Of a stretch of DNA of 8,509 nucleotides, positions 1-6,537 are shown one piece after another. The notes under the pieces are model-generated. The model saw only the letters and a program-made list of their open reading frames with translations. It was not told the DNA's origin and made no database searches. The DNA comes from Oscillospiraceae bacterium UBA4632. Lineage in GTDB: Bacteria > Bacillota > Clostridia > Oscillospirales > Oscillospiraceae. The DNA lies in assembly GCA_002405995.1 (NCBI GenBank), contig DHMW01000019.1, forward strand, positions 30,676-39,184. Reading direction: 5' to 3'. The position numbers and the translations under genes are program-made. The stretch's first letter is position 1. Each line of letters starts with the position of its first letter.

Positions 1-1470
1 ACCTTCCTCGGCTACGGCGGCGGCAAGGTGCCTGATATCGACCTGAACTTCTCCGGCGAATATCAGGCGCGCGCGCATCAGCATGCGGTCGAGATGTTCG
101 GCAAGACGCAGGTGTTCCGCGCGGGCACGATCGGCACGCTTGCGGAGAAAACTGCCTACGGCTTTGTGAAAAAGTACCTTGAGGAAAACGGCATTGCCGC
201 GGGCAGCGCCGAGATCGACCGCCTGACGGCGGGCTGCGTCGGCGTGCGCCGCACGACGGGGCAGCACCCCGGCGGTCTCGTCGTCGTGCCGGACGATATG
301 GACATTGAGGACTTCTGCCCCGTGCAGCACCCAGCGGACGATCCCGAGAGCGACACCATCACCACGCATTTTGAATATCACTGCATGGAGGATAACCTCC
401 TTAAGCTCGACATGCTCGGCCACGATGACCCCACAATGATCCGCATGCTCGAGAGCCTGACGGGTGTGAACGCCCGCGCCATTCCGCTCGACGATCCGGA
501 CACCATGTCGATCTTTCTTTCGTCCAAAGTCCTCGGCTACGAGAACGATGAGGTGCTCGGTCCTACGGGCGCCGTCGCGATCCCTGAGTTCAATACGCGC
601 TTTACGCGCCAGATGCTCGTTGACACGCAGCCGAAGGATTTCAATACGCTGCTGCGCCTTTCCGGCTTCTCCCACGGCACGGACGTGTGGCTTGGCAACG
701 CCAAGGATCTGATCGTCAGCGGCACGGCGAGCGTTTTGGAAACGGTCGGCTGCCGCGACGATATCATGCTCTATCTCATCCACATGGGGCTTGACCCGAA
801 GATGAGCTTCAAGATCATGGAGGCCGTGCGAAAGGGCAAGGTCAAAAAGGGCAAGGCGGGGGACTGGCCGATGTGGGTCGAGGAAATGCGCAGGCACGAT
901 GTGCCGGAGTGGTATATCGAGTCCCTCGCCAAGATCGGCTATCTCTTCCCGAAGGCGCACGCCGTCGCCTACGTCATGATGGCGTTCCGCATCGCGTGGT
1001 TCAAGGTGCACGAGCCGCTCGCGTTCTACGCCACGTTCTTTTCCATCCGCGCCAAGGCGTTCGACGCCGCCGAGTGCTGCAAGGACGCCGACGCGCTGCG
1101 CCGCCGCATCCGTGAGATCGAAAACAACAAGGACGCGACCGCCGTGGAGCAGGATCTGATGACGACGCTCGAGGTCTGCTACGAATTCTGCCTGCGCGGC
1201 TTCCATTTTGAGCCCATCGACATCTACCGCAGCGACGCGACGAAGTTCATCGTCACAGAGCATGGCCTGCTGCCGCCGTTCACGTCCGTCCGCGGTCTCG
1301 GCGAGACCGCCGCACTCGACACCGTAGAAAAGCGCAAGGGAAAGGACTTTACATCGGTCGAGGAGTTTTCCCTCTGCTGCAGCAAGCTTTCGCAGGCGCA
1401 TATCGACCAGCTGCGCGCCCTCGGCGCGTTTGCAGGCCTGCCTGAGACCAGCCAGCTCACGCTGTTCTGA
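1..1470 (+). CDS. polC: DNA polymerase III alpha subunit, PolC type (C-terminal 489 residues; 5' end outside window)
   Basis: This is the C-terminal part of the replicative polymerase of Bacillota, which extends DNA in the cytoplasmic replisome. The frame is open from base 1, so the gene starts upstream; full PolC proteins are about 1,400-1,500 residues. Fragment residues 11-18 read PDIDLNFS, the PolC palm motif with two catalytic aspartates (D12, D14). A third acidic site lies in LLKLDMLGHDD (D137). Further family blocks are RRTTGQHPGG, LSGFSHGTDVWLGNA, and FPKAHAVAYVMMAFRIAWFK in the fingers region. The last five residues are QLTLF, a textbook beta-clamp binding pentapeptide like the QLSLF end of Bacillus PolC. 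The exonuclease and PHP domains would lie upstream and cannot be seen. No frameshift or missing motif is apparent. A terminator follows directly, so the gene is probably transcribed apart from the ATPase operon. Confidence 0.97.
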   Translation, partial: TFLGYGGGKVPDIDLNFSGEYQARAHQHAVEMFGKTQVFRAGTIGTLAEKTAYGFVKKYLEENGIAAGSAEIDRLTAGCVGVRRTTGQHPGGLVVVPDDMDIEDFCPVQHPADDPESDTITTHFEYHCMEDNLLKLDMLGHDDPTMIRMLESLTGVNARAIPLDDPDTMSIFLSSKVLGYENDEVLGPTGAVAIPEFNTRFTRQMLVDTQPKDFNTLLRLSGFSHGTDVWLGNAKDLIVSGTASVLETVGCRDDIMLYLIHMGLDPKMSFKIMEAVRKGKVKKGKAGDWPMWVEEMRRHDVPEWYIESLAKIGYLFPKAHAVAYVMMAFRIAWFKVHEPLAFYATFFSIRAKAFDAAECCKDADALRRRIREIENNKDATAVEQDLMTTLEVCYEFCLRGFHFEPIDIYRSDATKFIVTEHGLLPPFTSVRGLGETAALDTVEKRKGKDFTSVEEFSLCCSKLSQAHIDQLRALGAFAGLPETSQLTLF

Positions 1471-1488
1471 CACGTTCACAGCATCCAA

Positions 1489-1533
1489 CAGGGTCATTCT
1501 CCCGTTCCGGGGAGAATGGCCCTGCGTCTTTTT
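1489..1533 (+). terminator. Rho-independent terminator after polC
   Basis: A 15-bp stem (1489-1503 with 1510-1524) is complementary throughout apart from one G-U wobble. It closes a six-base loop and is followed by a T-rich tail, TCTTTTT, at 1527-1533. It begins 18 bases after the polC stop codon, so it fits the end of the polC transcript. It also insulates the downstream ATPase operon from readthrough. Confidence 0.92.
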
Positions 1534-1681
1534 CCGCAGAGCCGCCCGCTTTTCTGTTTATTTTTTTGCATATTGCCAAAAATAATAAGGGTGAGCAAAA
1601 AGATTCATTGAAGAATACAATAAGCTCCGCCTGCATCAGAAAAATGAATGTATTATTTTATCATTCCTTGGCGTTTGATGC

Positions 1682-1710
1682 TTGTTTTTTGGCGAAAAGT
1701 AAACTATATT
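1682..1710 (+). promoter_or_regulatory. Predicted sigma-70/SigA-type promoter of the V-type ATPase operon
   Basis: TTGTTT (1682-1687) and TATATT (1705-1710) are separated by 17 bases. They match the -35 consensus at 3 of 6 positions and the -10 consensus at 5 of 6. Transcription would begin near 1717, about 40 bases before the first gene. The stretch 1550-1760 is markedly AT-rich against GC-rich surroundings, as expected for a promoter region. A weaker alternative -10, TACAAT at 1616-1621, has no convincing -35. The rest of the 289-base gap between polC and atpE holds the terminator upstream and no further feature I can support. Confidence 0.5.
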
Positions 1711-1716
1711 TTTACT
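1698..1716. repeat. Inverted repeat over the predicted -10 box (possible operator)
   Basis: AGTAAA (1698-1703) and TTTACT (1711-1716) are perfect inverted copies around the seven bases CTATATT, which contain the predicted -10 element. A dyad here could bind a repressor, but a 6-bp repeat in AT-rich DNA can arise by chance. I do not recognise it as the site of a known regulator. Confidence 0.3.
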
Positions 1717-1747
1717 CGGCATATTGAAAACTGCTAAATATGAACAA

Positions 1748-1756
1748 GAGGTGATC
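1748..1756 (+). promoter_or_regulatory. Ribosome binding site that fixes the atpE start
   Basis: GAGGTGATC is a nine-base match to the 3' end of 16S rRNA. Its GAGG core ends eight bases before the TTG at 1760. The longer reading from the TTG at 1724 has no comparable site and would translate through this one, so 1760 is preferred. Confidence 0.8.
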
Positions 1757-1759
1757 AAT

Positions 1760-2320
1760 TTGGAGCTTCAGATCCAGGACCTTGTTTCTTCCATAAAGAA
1801 AGACGGGATCGACAGCGCGAACAGGGAGGCGGCTGCGATCCTTGCCGACGCGAAAAAGCAGGCGGACGCCATCGTGGCGGACGCAAAGGCGGCGGCGGAG
1901 AAGCTGACGGCGGATGCAAAGGCGGAGATCGATGTGTTCAGGACCAGCGCGCAGCTGAGCGCGGAGCAGGCAAAGCGCGATGCGGTGCTCGCCTTCCGCG
2001 GCGAGGTGCAGGCGGAATTTGAAAAGCTGCTTGCCGCCGATGTGCGCGGCGCGCTCGACGAGAAGGCGCTCGGCGCGCTGATCCAGGCTGCCGTCAGGGG
2101 CGAGGATGCCTCTGCCTACGCTGCCGAGGTCGGCGCGGTGACGGAGGGGCTGAAGCAGCAGCTTGCCGCAGAGCTGAAGGCCGGGCTTACGCTGCGCCCG
2201 TCCAAAAAGGTCAAGGCGGGCTTCCGCCTCGCCGCAAAGGATGGCTCGGGCTATTTCGACTGCACCGACGACGAGATCGCGGAAATGCTCATGCCCTTCT
2301 TCCGGGACATCCGCCTGTAA
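1760..2320 (+). CDS. atpE: V/A-type ATPase subunit E (peripheral stalk)
   Basis: The product of 186 residues is the peripheral stalk subunit that ties the A/B catalytic head to the membrane stator. The TTG start at 1760 is chosen for its strong ribosome binding site; the frame stays open further upstream to 1724. The N-terminal half is an alanine-, lysine- and acid-rich helix in which ADAK recurs at residues 29, 40 and 51. That exact 11-residue spacing (hendecad) is expected of the right-handed coiled coil of this stalk. The C-terminal half, including FEKLLAADVRGALDEKALG and LRPSKKVKAGFRLA, resembles the globular domain that caps the head. It has no signal peptide or membrane span. It is the first gene of the operon, with 13 bases before the next start. 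Identity rests on the coiled-coil pattern, the size and the operon position, because E subunits diverge quickly. Confidence 0.9.
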   Translation: MELQIQDLVSSIKKDGIDSANREAAAILADAKKQADAIVADAKAAAEKLTADAKAEIDVFRTSAQLSAEQAKRDAVLAFRGEVQAEFEKLLAADVRGALDEKALGALIQAAVRGEDASAYAAEVGAVTEGLKQQLAAELKAGLTLRPSKKVKAGFRLAAKDGSGYFDCTDDEIAEMLMPFFRDIRL

Positions 2321-2333
2321 GGAGGTCGCTTGC

Positions 2334-2855
2334 GTGGCTTCCTATTACTATCTGATCGCAAGCCTGCCCATGCTCAGGACGAACGCGGAGCCGCCGCTTG
2401 ATTACGCCGCCTTTCTCGCCATGTGCAAAACGGCGGTCAGCGACAGGACCTACCGCACGCTCGAGCAGCTGTCGGCGGAGTCGGACGGCAGCGGGCTGCT
2501 CGGCGAATGGGCGGATTTTTACCGCACGCTGCGCAGCGAGCTGCACTATCAGCGCAGCGTAAAGCTCGGGCGGCCCTGCGCCGTGCCCTACGAGCGCGAC
2601 GCCGCCGTCACGGCGGCGGTCACGGCGGCGGTGAACGCCGAAGATCCGCTCAAGGGCGAGCAGATCCTGCTGGCGCTGGAGTTTGACCGCCTTGACGCAA
2701 TGACGGGTCTGCACAGCTTCGACGATCACGCGCTCTGCGGCTACGCCATGAAGCTGAAGCTTCTTGAGCGCCAGCGCGTTTTCCGCCGCGACGAGGGCGA
2801 GCGCGCGTTCAACGGGCTGCTCATGCAGCTCCGCCAGCAGGTATTCAGCATATAA
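2334..2855 (+). CDS. DUF2764-family protein of V-type ATPase operons (possible C-subunit counterpart)
   Basis: This 173-residue protein starts at GTG 2334, eight bases after AGGAGG (2320-2325), and opens ASYYYLIASLPML. From memory, that opening is typical of the DUF2764 proteins found between atpE and atpA in spirochaete and chlamydial V-ATPase operons. Near the C-terminus (about residues 120-155), LEFDRLDAMTGLHSFDDHAL and YAMKLKLLERQ resemble the helical C/d family in general pattern. Subunit C/d links the rotor shaft to the membrane ring, and no other candidate for it is seen here. A role in assembling or coupling the ATPase is therefore plausible but inferred. No membrane span or catalytic motif is visible. 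An alanine/valine/threonine micro-repeat occurs mid-protein. The exact function is unknown. Confidence 0.8.
   Translation: MASYYYLIASLPMLRTNAEPPLDYAAFLAMCKTAVSDRTYRTLEQLSAESDGSGLLGEWADFYRTLRSELHYQRSVKLGRPCAVPYERDAAVTAAVTAAVNAEDPLKGEQILLALEFDRLDAMTGLHSFDDHALCGYAMKLKLLERQRVFRRDEGERAFNGLLMQLRQQVFSI
2607..2630 (+). repeat. Tandem 12-bp micro-repeat within the DUF2764 gene
   Basis: GTCACGGCGGCG occurs twice in direct succession and a third, partial copy follows. With its flanks it encodes AAVTAAVTAAVN. The unit is a multiple of three, so gain or loss of a copy would keep the frame. It probably arose by replication slippage. Confidence 0.75.
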
Positions 2856-2872
2856 AAAACGGGAGAAACAGA

Positions 2873-4603
2873 ATGGAGAAAGTAACAGGATATGTGACCG
2901 GAGTAAACGGCAATCTGGTATCCGCCAGCTTTTCCGGCTCCGTGAGAAAAAATGAAGTGGGCTACGTGCTCACCGGAAACGACCGGCTCAAGGGCGAGGT
3001 CATCCGCATCAGCGGCGATACGGCAAGCATGCAGATCTACGAGATGACGAACGGCGTGCAGGTCGGAGACCGGGTGGAGCTGACCGGCGAGCTGATGAGC
3101 GTGGAGCTTGGTCCCGGGCTTCTGACGCAGGTATTCGACGGTCTGCAAAACCCGCTGCCGGAGCTTGCGGAAAAATGCGGCTTCTTCCTTGAGCGCGGCG
3201 TGTATCTCGACCCTATTCCCGATAAGGACTGGGAATTTACCCCGCTCGTCCGCCCGGGCGACGCCGTGTCCGCCGGCGATACGGTCGGCAGCGTGCCGGA
3301 GGGGCTGTTCACGCACCGCATCATGGTTCCCTTTGACCTCAGAGGGGAGGACTGGCGTGTGCGGTCGGTGAAGGAAAAGGGCGTGTACAACGTCCGCTCC
3401 ACCGTTGCCGTGCTCGAAAACGGCAAGGGCGAGGAAAAGGAGCTGAGCATGGTTTTTTCCTGGCCCGTCAAGCAGCCCATCCGCTGCTATGAGGAGCGCC
3501 TGCGCCCCGACGAGACGCTCGTGACCAAGATCCGCTCGATCGATACCTTCCTTCCCGTGGCGAAGGGCGGCACGTTCTGCGTGCCCGGCCCCTTCGGCGC
3601 GGGCAAGACGGTGCTGCAGCACATGGAGGCGAAGAACGCCGACGTCGATATCGTCATCGTCGCCGCCTGCGGCGAGCGCGCGGGCGAGGTCGTTGAGGTG
3701 CTCAAGGAATTTCCGGAGCTGGTCGATCCGCGCACGGGCCGCTCCCTGATGGAGCGTACCATCATCATCTGCAACACCTCGTCTATGCCGGTCGCCGCGC
3801 GCGAGGCGTCGGTCTACACGGCGGTGACGATGGCGGAATATTACCGCCAGATGGGGCTTGACGTGCTCCTGCTCGCTGATTCCACCAGCCGCTGGGCGCA
3901 GGCGATGCGCGAGATGAGCGGACGGCTTGAGGAGATCCCAGGCGAGGAAGCCTTCCCGGCCTATCTCGAATCCGTGATCGCCGCGTTCTATGAGCGCGCG
4001 GGCAAGGTCCGCCTGAAGGACGGCAGGATCGCCTCCGTCACCATTGGCGGCACGGTGTCTCCCGCGGGCGGCAACTTTGAAGAACCCGTCACGCAGGCGA
4101 CGCTCAAGGTCGTCGGCGCGTTCCACGGGCTTTCCCGCGAGCGCTCCGATGCACGCAAGTACCCCGCCATCCATCCCATCGACTCGTGGTCGAAGTATCA
4201 GGGCGTTGTGGACATGGAGCGCGTGGAGCGCGCCCGCAGCATCCTCAAGCGCAGCAGCGAGATCAATCAGATGATGAAGGTCGTCGGCGAGGAGGGCACC
4301 TCGGCAGAGGATTACGTTACCTATCAAAAGGGCGAGCTGCTCGATGCGGTCTACCTTCAGCAGAACTCCTTCGACCCCATCGACGCCGCCTGCGACCCCG
4401 AGCGCCAGCGCCATGAGTTCCATGTTCTTTACGATGTTTTGACGCGCGAATACGCGCTGAGCGATAAAAAGGAGATCCGAGCATTTTTCAATCAGGTCCG
4501 TCAGGAATTCCTTGACTGGCACAACACCGTTTACGGTACGCCGGAATTTGAGGCGCAGGAAAAGAGGCTCACGGACCTTTACCTGAGCAGGGTAACAGGT
4601 TAA
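2873..4603 (+). CDS. atpA: V/A-type ATPase catalytic subunit A
   Basis: The product (576 residues) is the catalytic nucleotide-binding subunit of the soluble head, which hydrolyses or makes ATP in alternation with B. Visible landmarks in order are a beta-barrel N-terminus; the A-specific insertion region (about 110-190); Walker A GPFGAGKT at 239-246; GERAGE at 267-272, carrying the presumed catalytic glutamate E268; Walker B DVLLLAD at 330-336, continuing into STSRWAQAMRE; and SGRLEEIPGEEAFPAYLES. The length fits the family. GERAGE replaces the GERGNE of archaeal and eukaryotic A subunits while keeping the E-R pair. The ATG at 2873 is preceded by GGGAG with a seven-base gap, a weaker site than its neighbours have. 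It lies 17 bases after the DUF2764 gene and 13 before atpB, so it is cotranscribed. Confidence 0.97.
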   Translation: MEKVTGYVTGVNGNLVSASFSGSVRKNEVGYVLTGNDRLKGEVIRISGDTASMQIYEMTNGVQVGDRVELTGELMSVELGPGLLTQVFDGLQNPLPELAEKCGFFLERGVYLDPIPDKDWEFTPLVRPGDAVSAGDTVGSVPEGLFTHRIMVPFDLRGEDWRVRSVKEKGVYNVRSTVAVLENGKGEEKELSMVFSWPVKQPIRCYEERLRPDETLVTKIRSIDTFLPVAKGGTFCVPGPFGAGKTVLQHMEAKNADVDIVIVAACGERAGEVVEVLKEFPELVDPRTGRSLMERTIIICNTSSMPVAAREASVYTAVTMAEYYRQMGLDVLLLADSTSRWAQAMREMSGRLEEIPGEEAFPAYLESVIAAFYERAGKVRLKDGRIASVTIGGTVSPAGGNFEEPVTQATLKVVGAFHGLSRERSDARKYPAIHPIDSWSKYQGVVDMERVERARSILKRSSEINQMMKVVGEEGTSAEDYVTYQKGELLDAVYLQQNSFDPIDAACDPERQRHEFHVLYDVLTREYALSDKKEIRAFFNQVRQEFLDWHNTVYGTPEFEAQEKRLTDLYLSRVTG

Positions 4604-4616
4604 GGAGGGAGTCGCC

Positions 4617-5912
4617 ATGCAGAAAGTTTATACAAAGATCGAATCCATCGTCGGCAACGTTGTGACCGTGCGCGCCTCCGGCGTGCGCAGCGGCGACCTT
4701 GCCCTCGTGGGCGACAGCTACGCCAGCGTCATCAAGCTGGACCGTGACCTTGTCACCCTTCAGGTGTTTACCGGCACGCAGGGCGTCAGCACCACAGACC
4801 CCGTCCGCTTCCTCGGCAGGCCCATGATGGTCTCGTTTTCCGATCATCTGCTCGGCCGCATTTTCGACGGCGCGGGCATCCCGCGTGACAACGGTCCGGC
4901 GCTGACGGAGAACATGATCCCCATCGGCGGCCCCTCGGTCAACCCGTCGAAGCGCATTGTGCCAGATAAGATGATCCGCACCGGCATCCCGATGATCGAC
5001 GTGTTCAACACGCTTGTCGAGAGCCAGAAGCTCCCCATTTTCTCCGTCTCGGGCGAGCCGTACAACCAGCTGCTTTCCCGCATAGCCATGCAGGCGCAGG
5101 TCGATGTGATCGTCCTCGGCGGCATGGGCCTCAAGTACGACGATTACCTCTTTTTCCGCGATACGCTGGAAAAGAGCGGCGCCATGGGCCGCACGGTGAT
5201 GTTTATCCACACAGCGGCCGATCCCACGGTGGAATGCACGCTCGTGCCGGATATGGCGCTTGCCGTGGCGGAGCAATTCGCCCTTTCCGGGCGGCGCGTG
5301 CTCGTGCTGCTCACGGATATGACCAACTATGCCGACGCGCAGAAGGAAATGGCGATCACGATGGAGCAGGTCCCGTCCAACCGCGGCTATCCGGGCGACC
5401 TTTACAGCTGCCTTGCCGCGCGCTATGAAAAGGCGGTGGACTTTGAGGGCGCAGGCTCCATCACCATCCTCGGCGTCACCACGATGCCGGGCGACGACGT
5501 GACCCATCCTGTGCCGGACAATACGGGCTATATCACGGAAGGGCAGTATTATCTCAAGAACGGCCATATCGAGCCGTTCGGCTCGCTCTCGCGTCTCAAG
5601 CAGAACGTCAACGGCAAGACGAGAAGCGACCACCGCGCCCTGATGGACGGCATGATCCGCCTTTACAGCGCCTACAGAGAGAGCCTTGAGAAGAAATCCA
5701 TGGGCTTTATGATGTCCGAGTGGGACGAGAAGCTGCTCAAATACGGCCATCTTTTCGAAACGAAGCTGATGGACCTGAGCGTGAACATCCCGCTCGAGGA
5801 GGCGCTCGATCTCGGCTGGAATATCCTTGCCGAGTGCTTTGAGCCGAACGAGACTGGCCTCAAGACGAGCCTGCTGCAGGAACGGTGGCCGAACAGGGAC
5901 GCCGTGAACTGA
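4617..5912 (+). CDS. atpB: V/A-type ATPase regulatory subunit B
   Basis: The 431-residue product is the non-catalytic partner that alternates with A in the hexameric head. The position of the P-loop is occupied by SGEPYNQL (145-152), which lacks the GKT of a working Walker A, as expected for B. The family signature appears as PSNRGYPGDLYS at 253-264. SLSRL at 323-327 contains R326, which probably corresponds to the arginine finger reaching into the A active site. The segment PDKMIRTGIPMIDVFNTLV matches the conserved start of the nucleotide-binding fold. It has a canonical ATG with AGGAGGG upstream (4603-4609). It is ten bases from atpD. All signature regions are intact and the length is close to the usual 430-470 residues. 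Confidence 0.97.
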   Translation: MQKVYTKIESIVGNVVTVRASGVRSGDLALVGDSYASVIKLDRDLVTLQVFTGTQGVSTTDPVRFLGRPMMVSFSDHLLGRIFDGAGIPRDNGPALTENMIPIGGPSVNPSKRIVPDKMIRTGIPMIDVFNTLVESQKLPIFSVSGEPYNQLLSRIAMQAQVDVIVLGGMGLKYDDYLFFRDTLEKSGAMGRTVMFIHTAADPTVECTLVPDMALAVAEQFALSGRRVLVLLTDMTNYADAQKEMAITMEQVPSNRGYPGDLYSCLAARYEKAVDFEGAGSITILGVTTMPGDDVTHPVPDNTGYITEGQYYLKNGHIEPFGSLSRLKQNVNGKTRSDHRALMDGMIRLYSAYRESLEKKSMGFMMSEWDEKLLKYGHLFETKLMDLSVNIPLEEALDLGWNILAECFEPNETGLKTSLLQERWPNRDAVN

Positions 5913-5922
5913 AGGAGCGCGT

Positions 5923-6537
5923 ATGGCTGTCAAACTAACAAAAAACGAATTGAAAGCGCAAAAGGACCGGCTCAAGCAATTCGAGCGGTATCTGCCCACC
6001 CTGCAATTAAAAAAGCAGCAGCTTCAGGCGGTGATGATGCAGATCACCGCGCAGCTCGAGCAGGTCGAGGCGGACCGCCGCGCCGCGATCTCCGGTCTTG
6101 ACGGCTGGGTCGCGGTATTTGCTGAGAACGACCGCTTTCCCGCGGACAGGCGGCTTGAAACACTCGTCCGCCCGCTGCATGTCGAGTGCGGCGAGGAAAA
6201 TATCGCGGGCGTGACCGTTCCGGTGTTTCGCGCGCTGTCCTTCGAGGATATCGCCTACGATGTGGACGACTATCCGCTCTGGGTGGATACCGCGGCTGTC
6301 AGGCTGCGCGAGATCGCACGGCTCGACGCGCTGTCGAGAACGCTGCGCCGCCAGGTGGAGCTTCTGGGGCAAGAGCTTCGCTCCACCACACAGCGCGTGA
6401 ACCTCTTCGAAAAGGTGAAAATACCGGAGGCGAAGGAGAACATCCGCGTCATCGGCATCTATCTCGGCGACCAGCAGACCTCTGCGGTCGTGCGCGGCAA
6501 GATCGCCAAGAAAAAGCTGCAGGAGGCGAGCCGATGA
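5923..6537 (+). CDS. atpD: V/A-type ATPase subunit D (central rotor shaft)
   Basis: The product (204 residues) is the coiled-coil shaft that turns inside the A/B hexamer and passes torque to the membrane ring. Long helices at both ends bracket a short globular centre. The N-terminal helix begins KLTKNELKAQKDRLKQFERY and includes LQLKKQQL. The C-terminal helix contains TLRRQVELLGQEL and RVNLFEKVKIPE, followed by a basic tail. The pair of N- and C-terminal helices with the NLFEKVKIP block is typical of the D family. AAGGAG at 5912-5917 precedes the ATG. The stop codon overlaps the next start as ATGA, which suggests translational coupling to atpI. No separate F subunit, the usual partner of D, follows. 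Confidence 0.95.
   Translation: MAVKLTKNELKAQKDRLKQFERYLPTLQLKKQQLQAVMMQITAQLEQVEADRRAAISGLDGWVAVFAENDRFPADRRLETLVRPLHVECGEENIAGVTVPVFRALSFEDIAYDVDDYPLWVDTAAVRLREIARLDALSRTLRRQVELLGQELRSTTQRVNLFEKVKIPEAKENIRVIGIYLGDQQTSAVVRGKIAKKKLQEASR

Noticed and set aside
1471..1759. Possible small gene or structured leader RNA between polC and atpE
   Set aside because: No open frame with a ribosome binding site other than atpE was seen. Apart from the terminator, only weak short hairpins such as GAATG/CATTC (1646-1666) occur, and no known riboswitch pattern was recognised.
2741..4618. Long open frame on the minus strand opposite atpA (625 codons)
   Set aside because: It lies fully antisense to a clearly conserved atpA gene. 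The peptide is rich in H, R, A and D, as GC-rich antisense frames are, and it has no recognisable motif.
5040..5076. Missing GKT P-loop in subunit B taken as a defective ATPase
   Set aside because: B subunits of V/A-type ATPases normally lack a functional Walker A motif, so this is the family norm and not a mutation.
4569..5999. Long minus-strand open frame opposite atpB (476 codons)
   Set aside because: It is a shadow of the GC-rich codon pattern of atpB, with low-complexity composition and no family resemblance.
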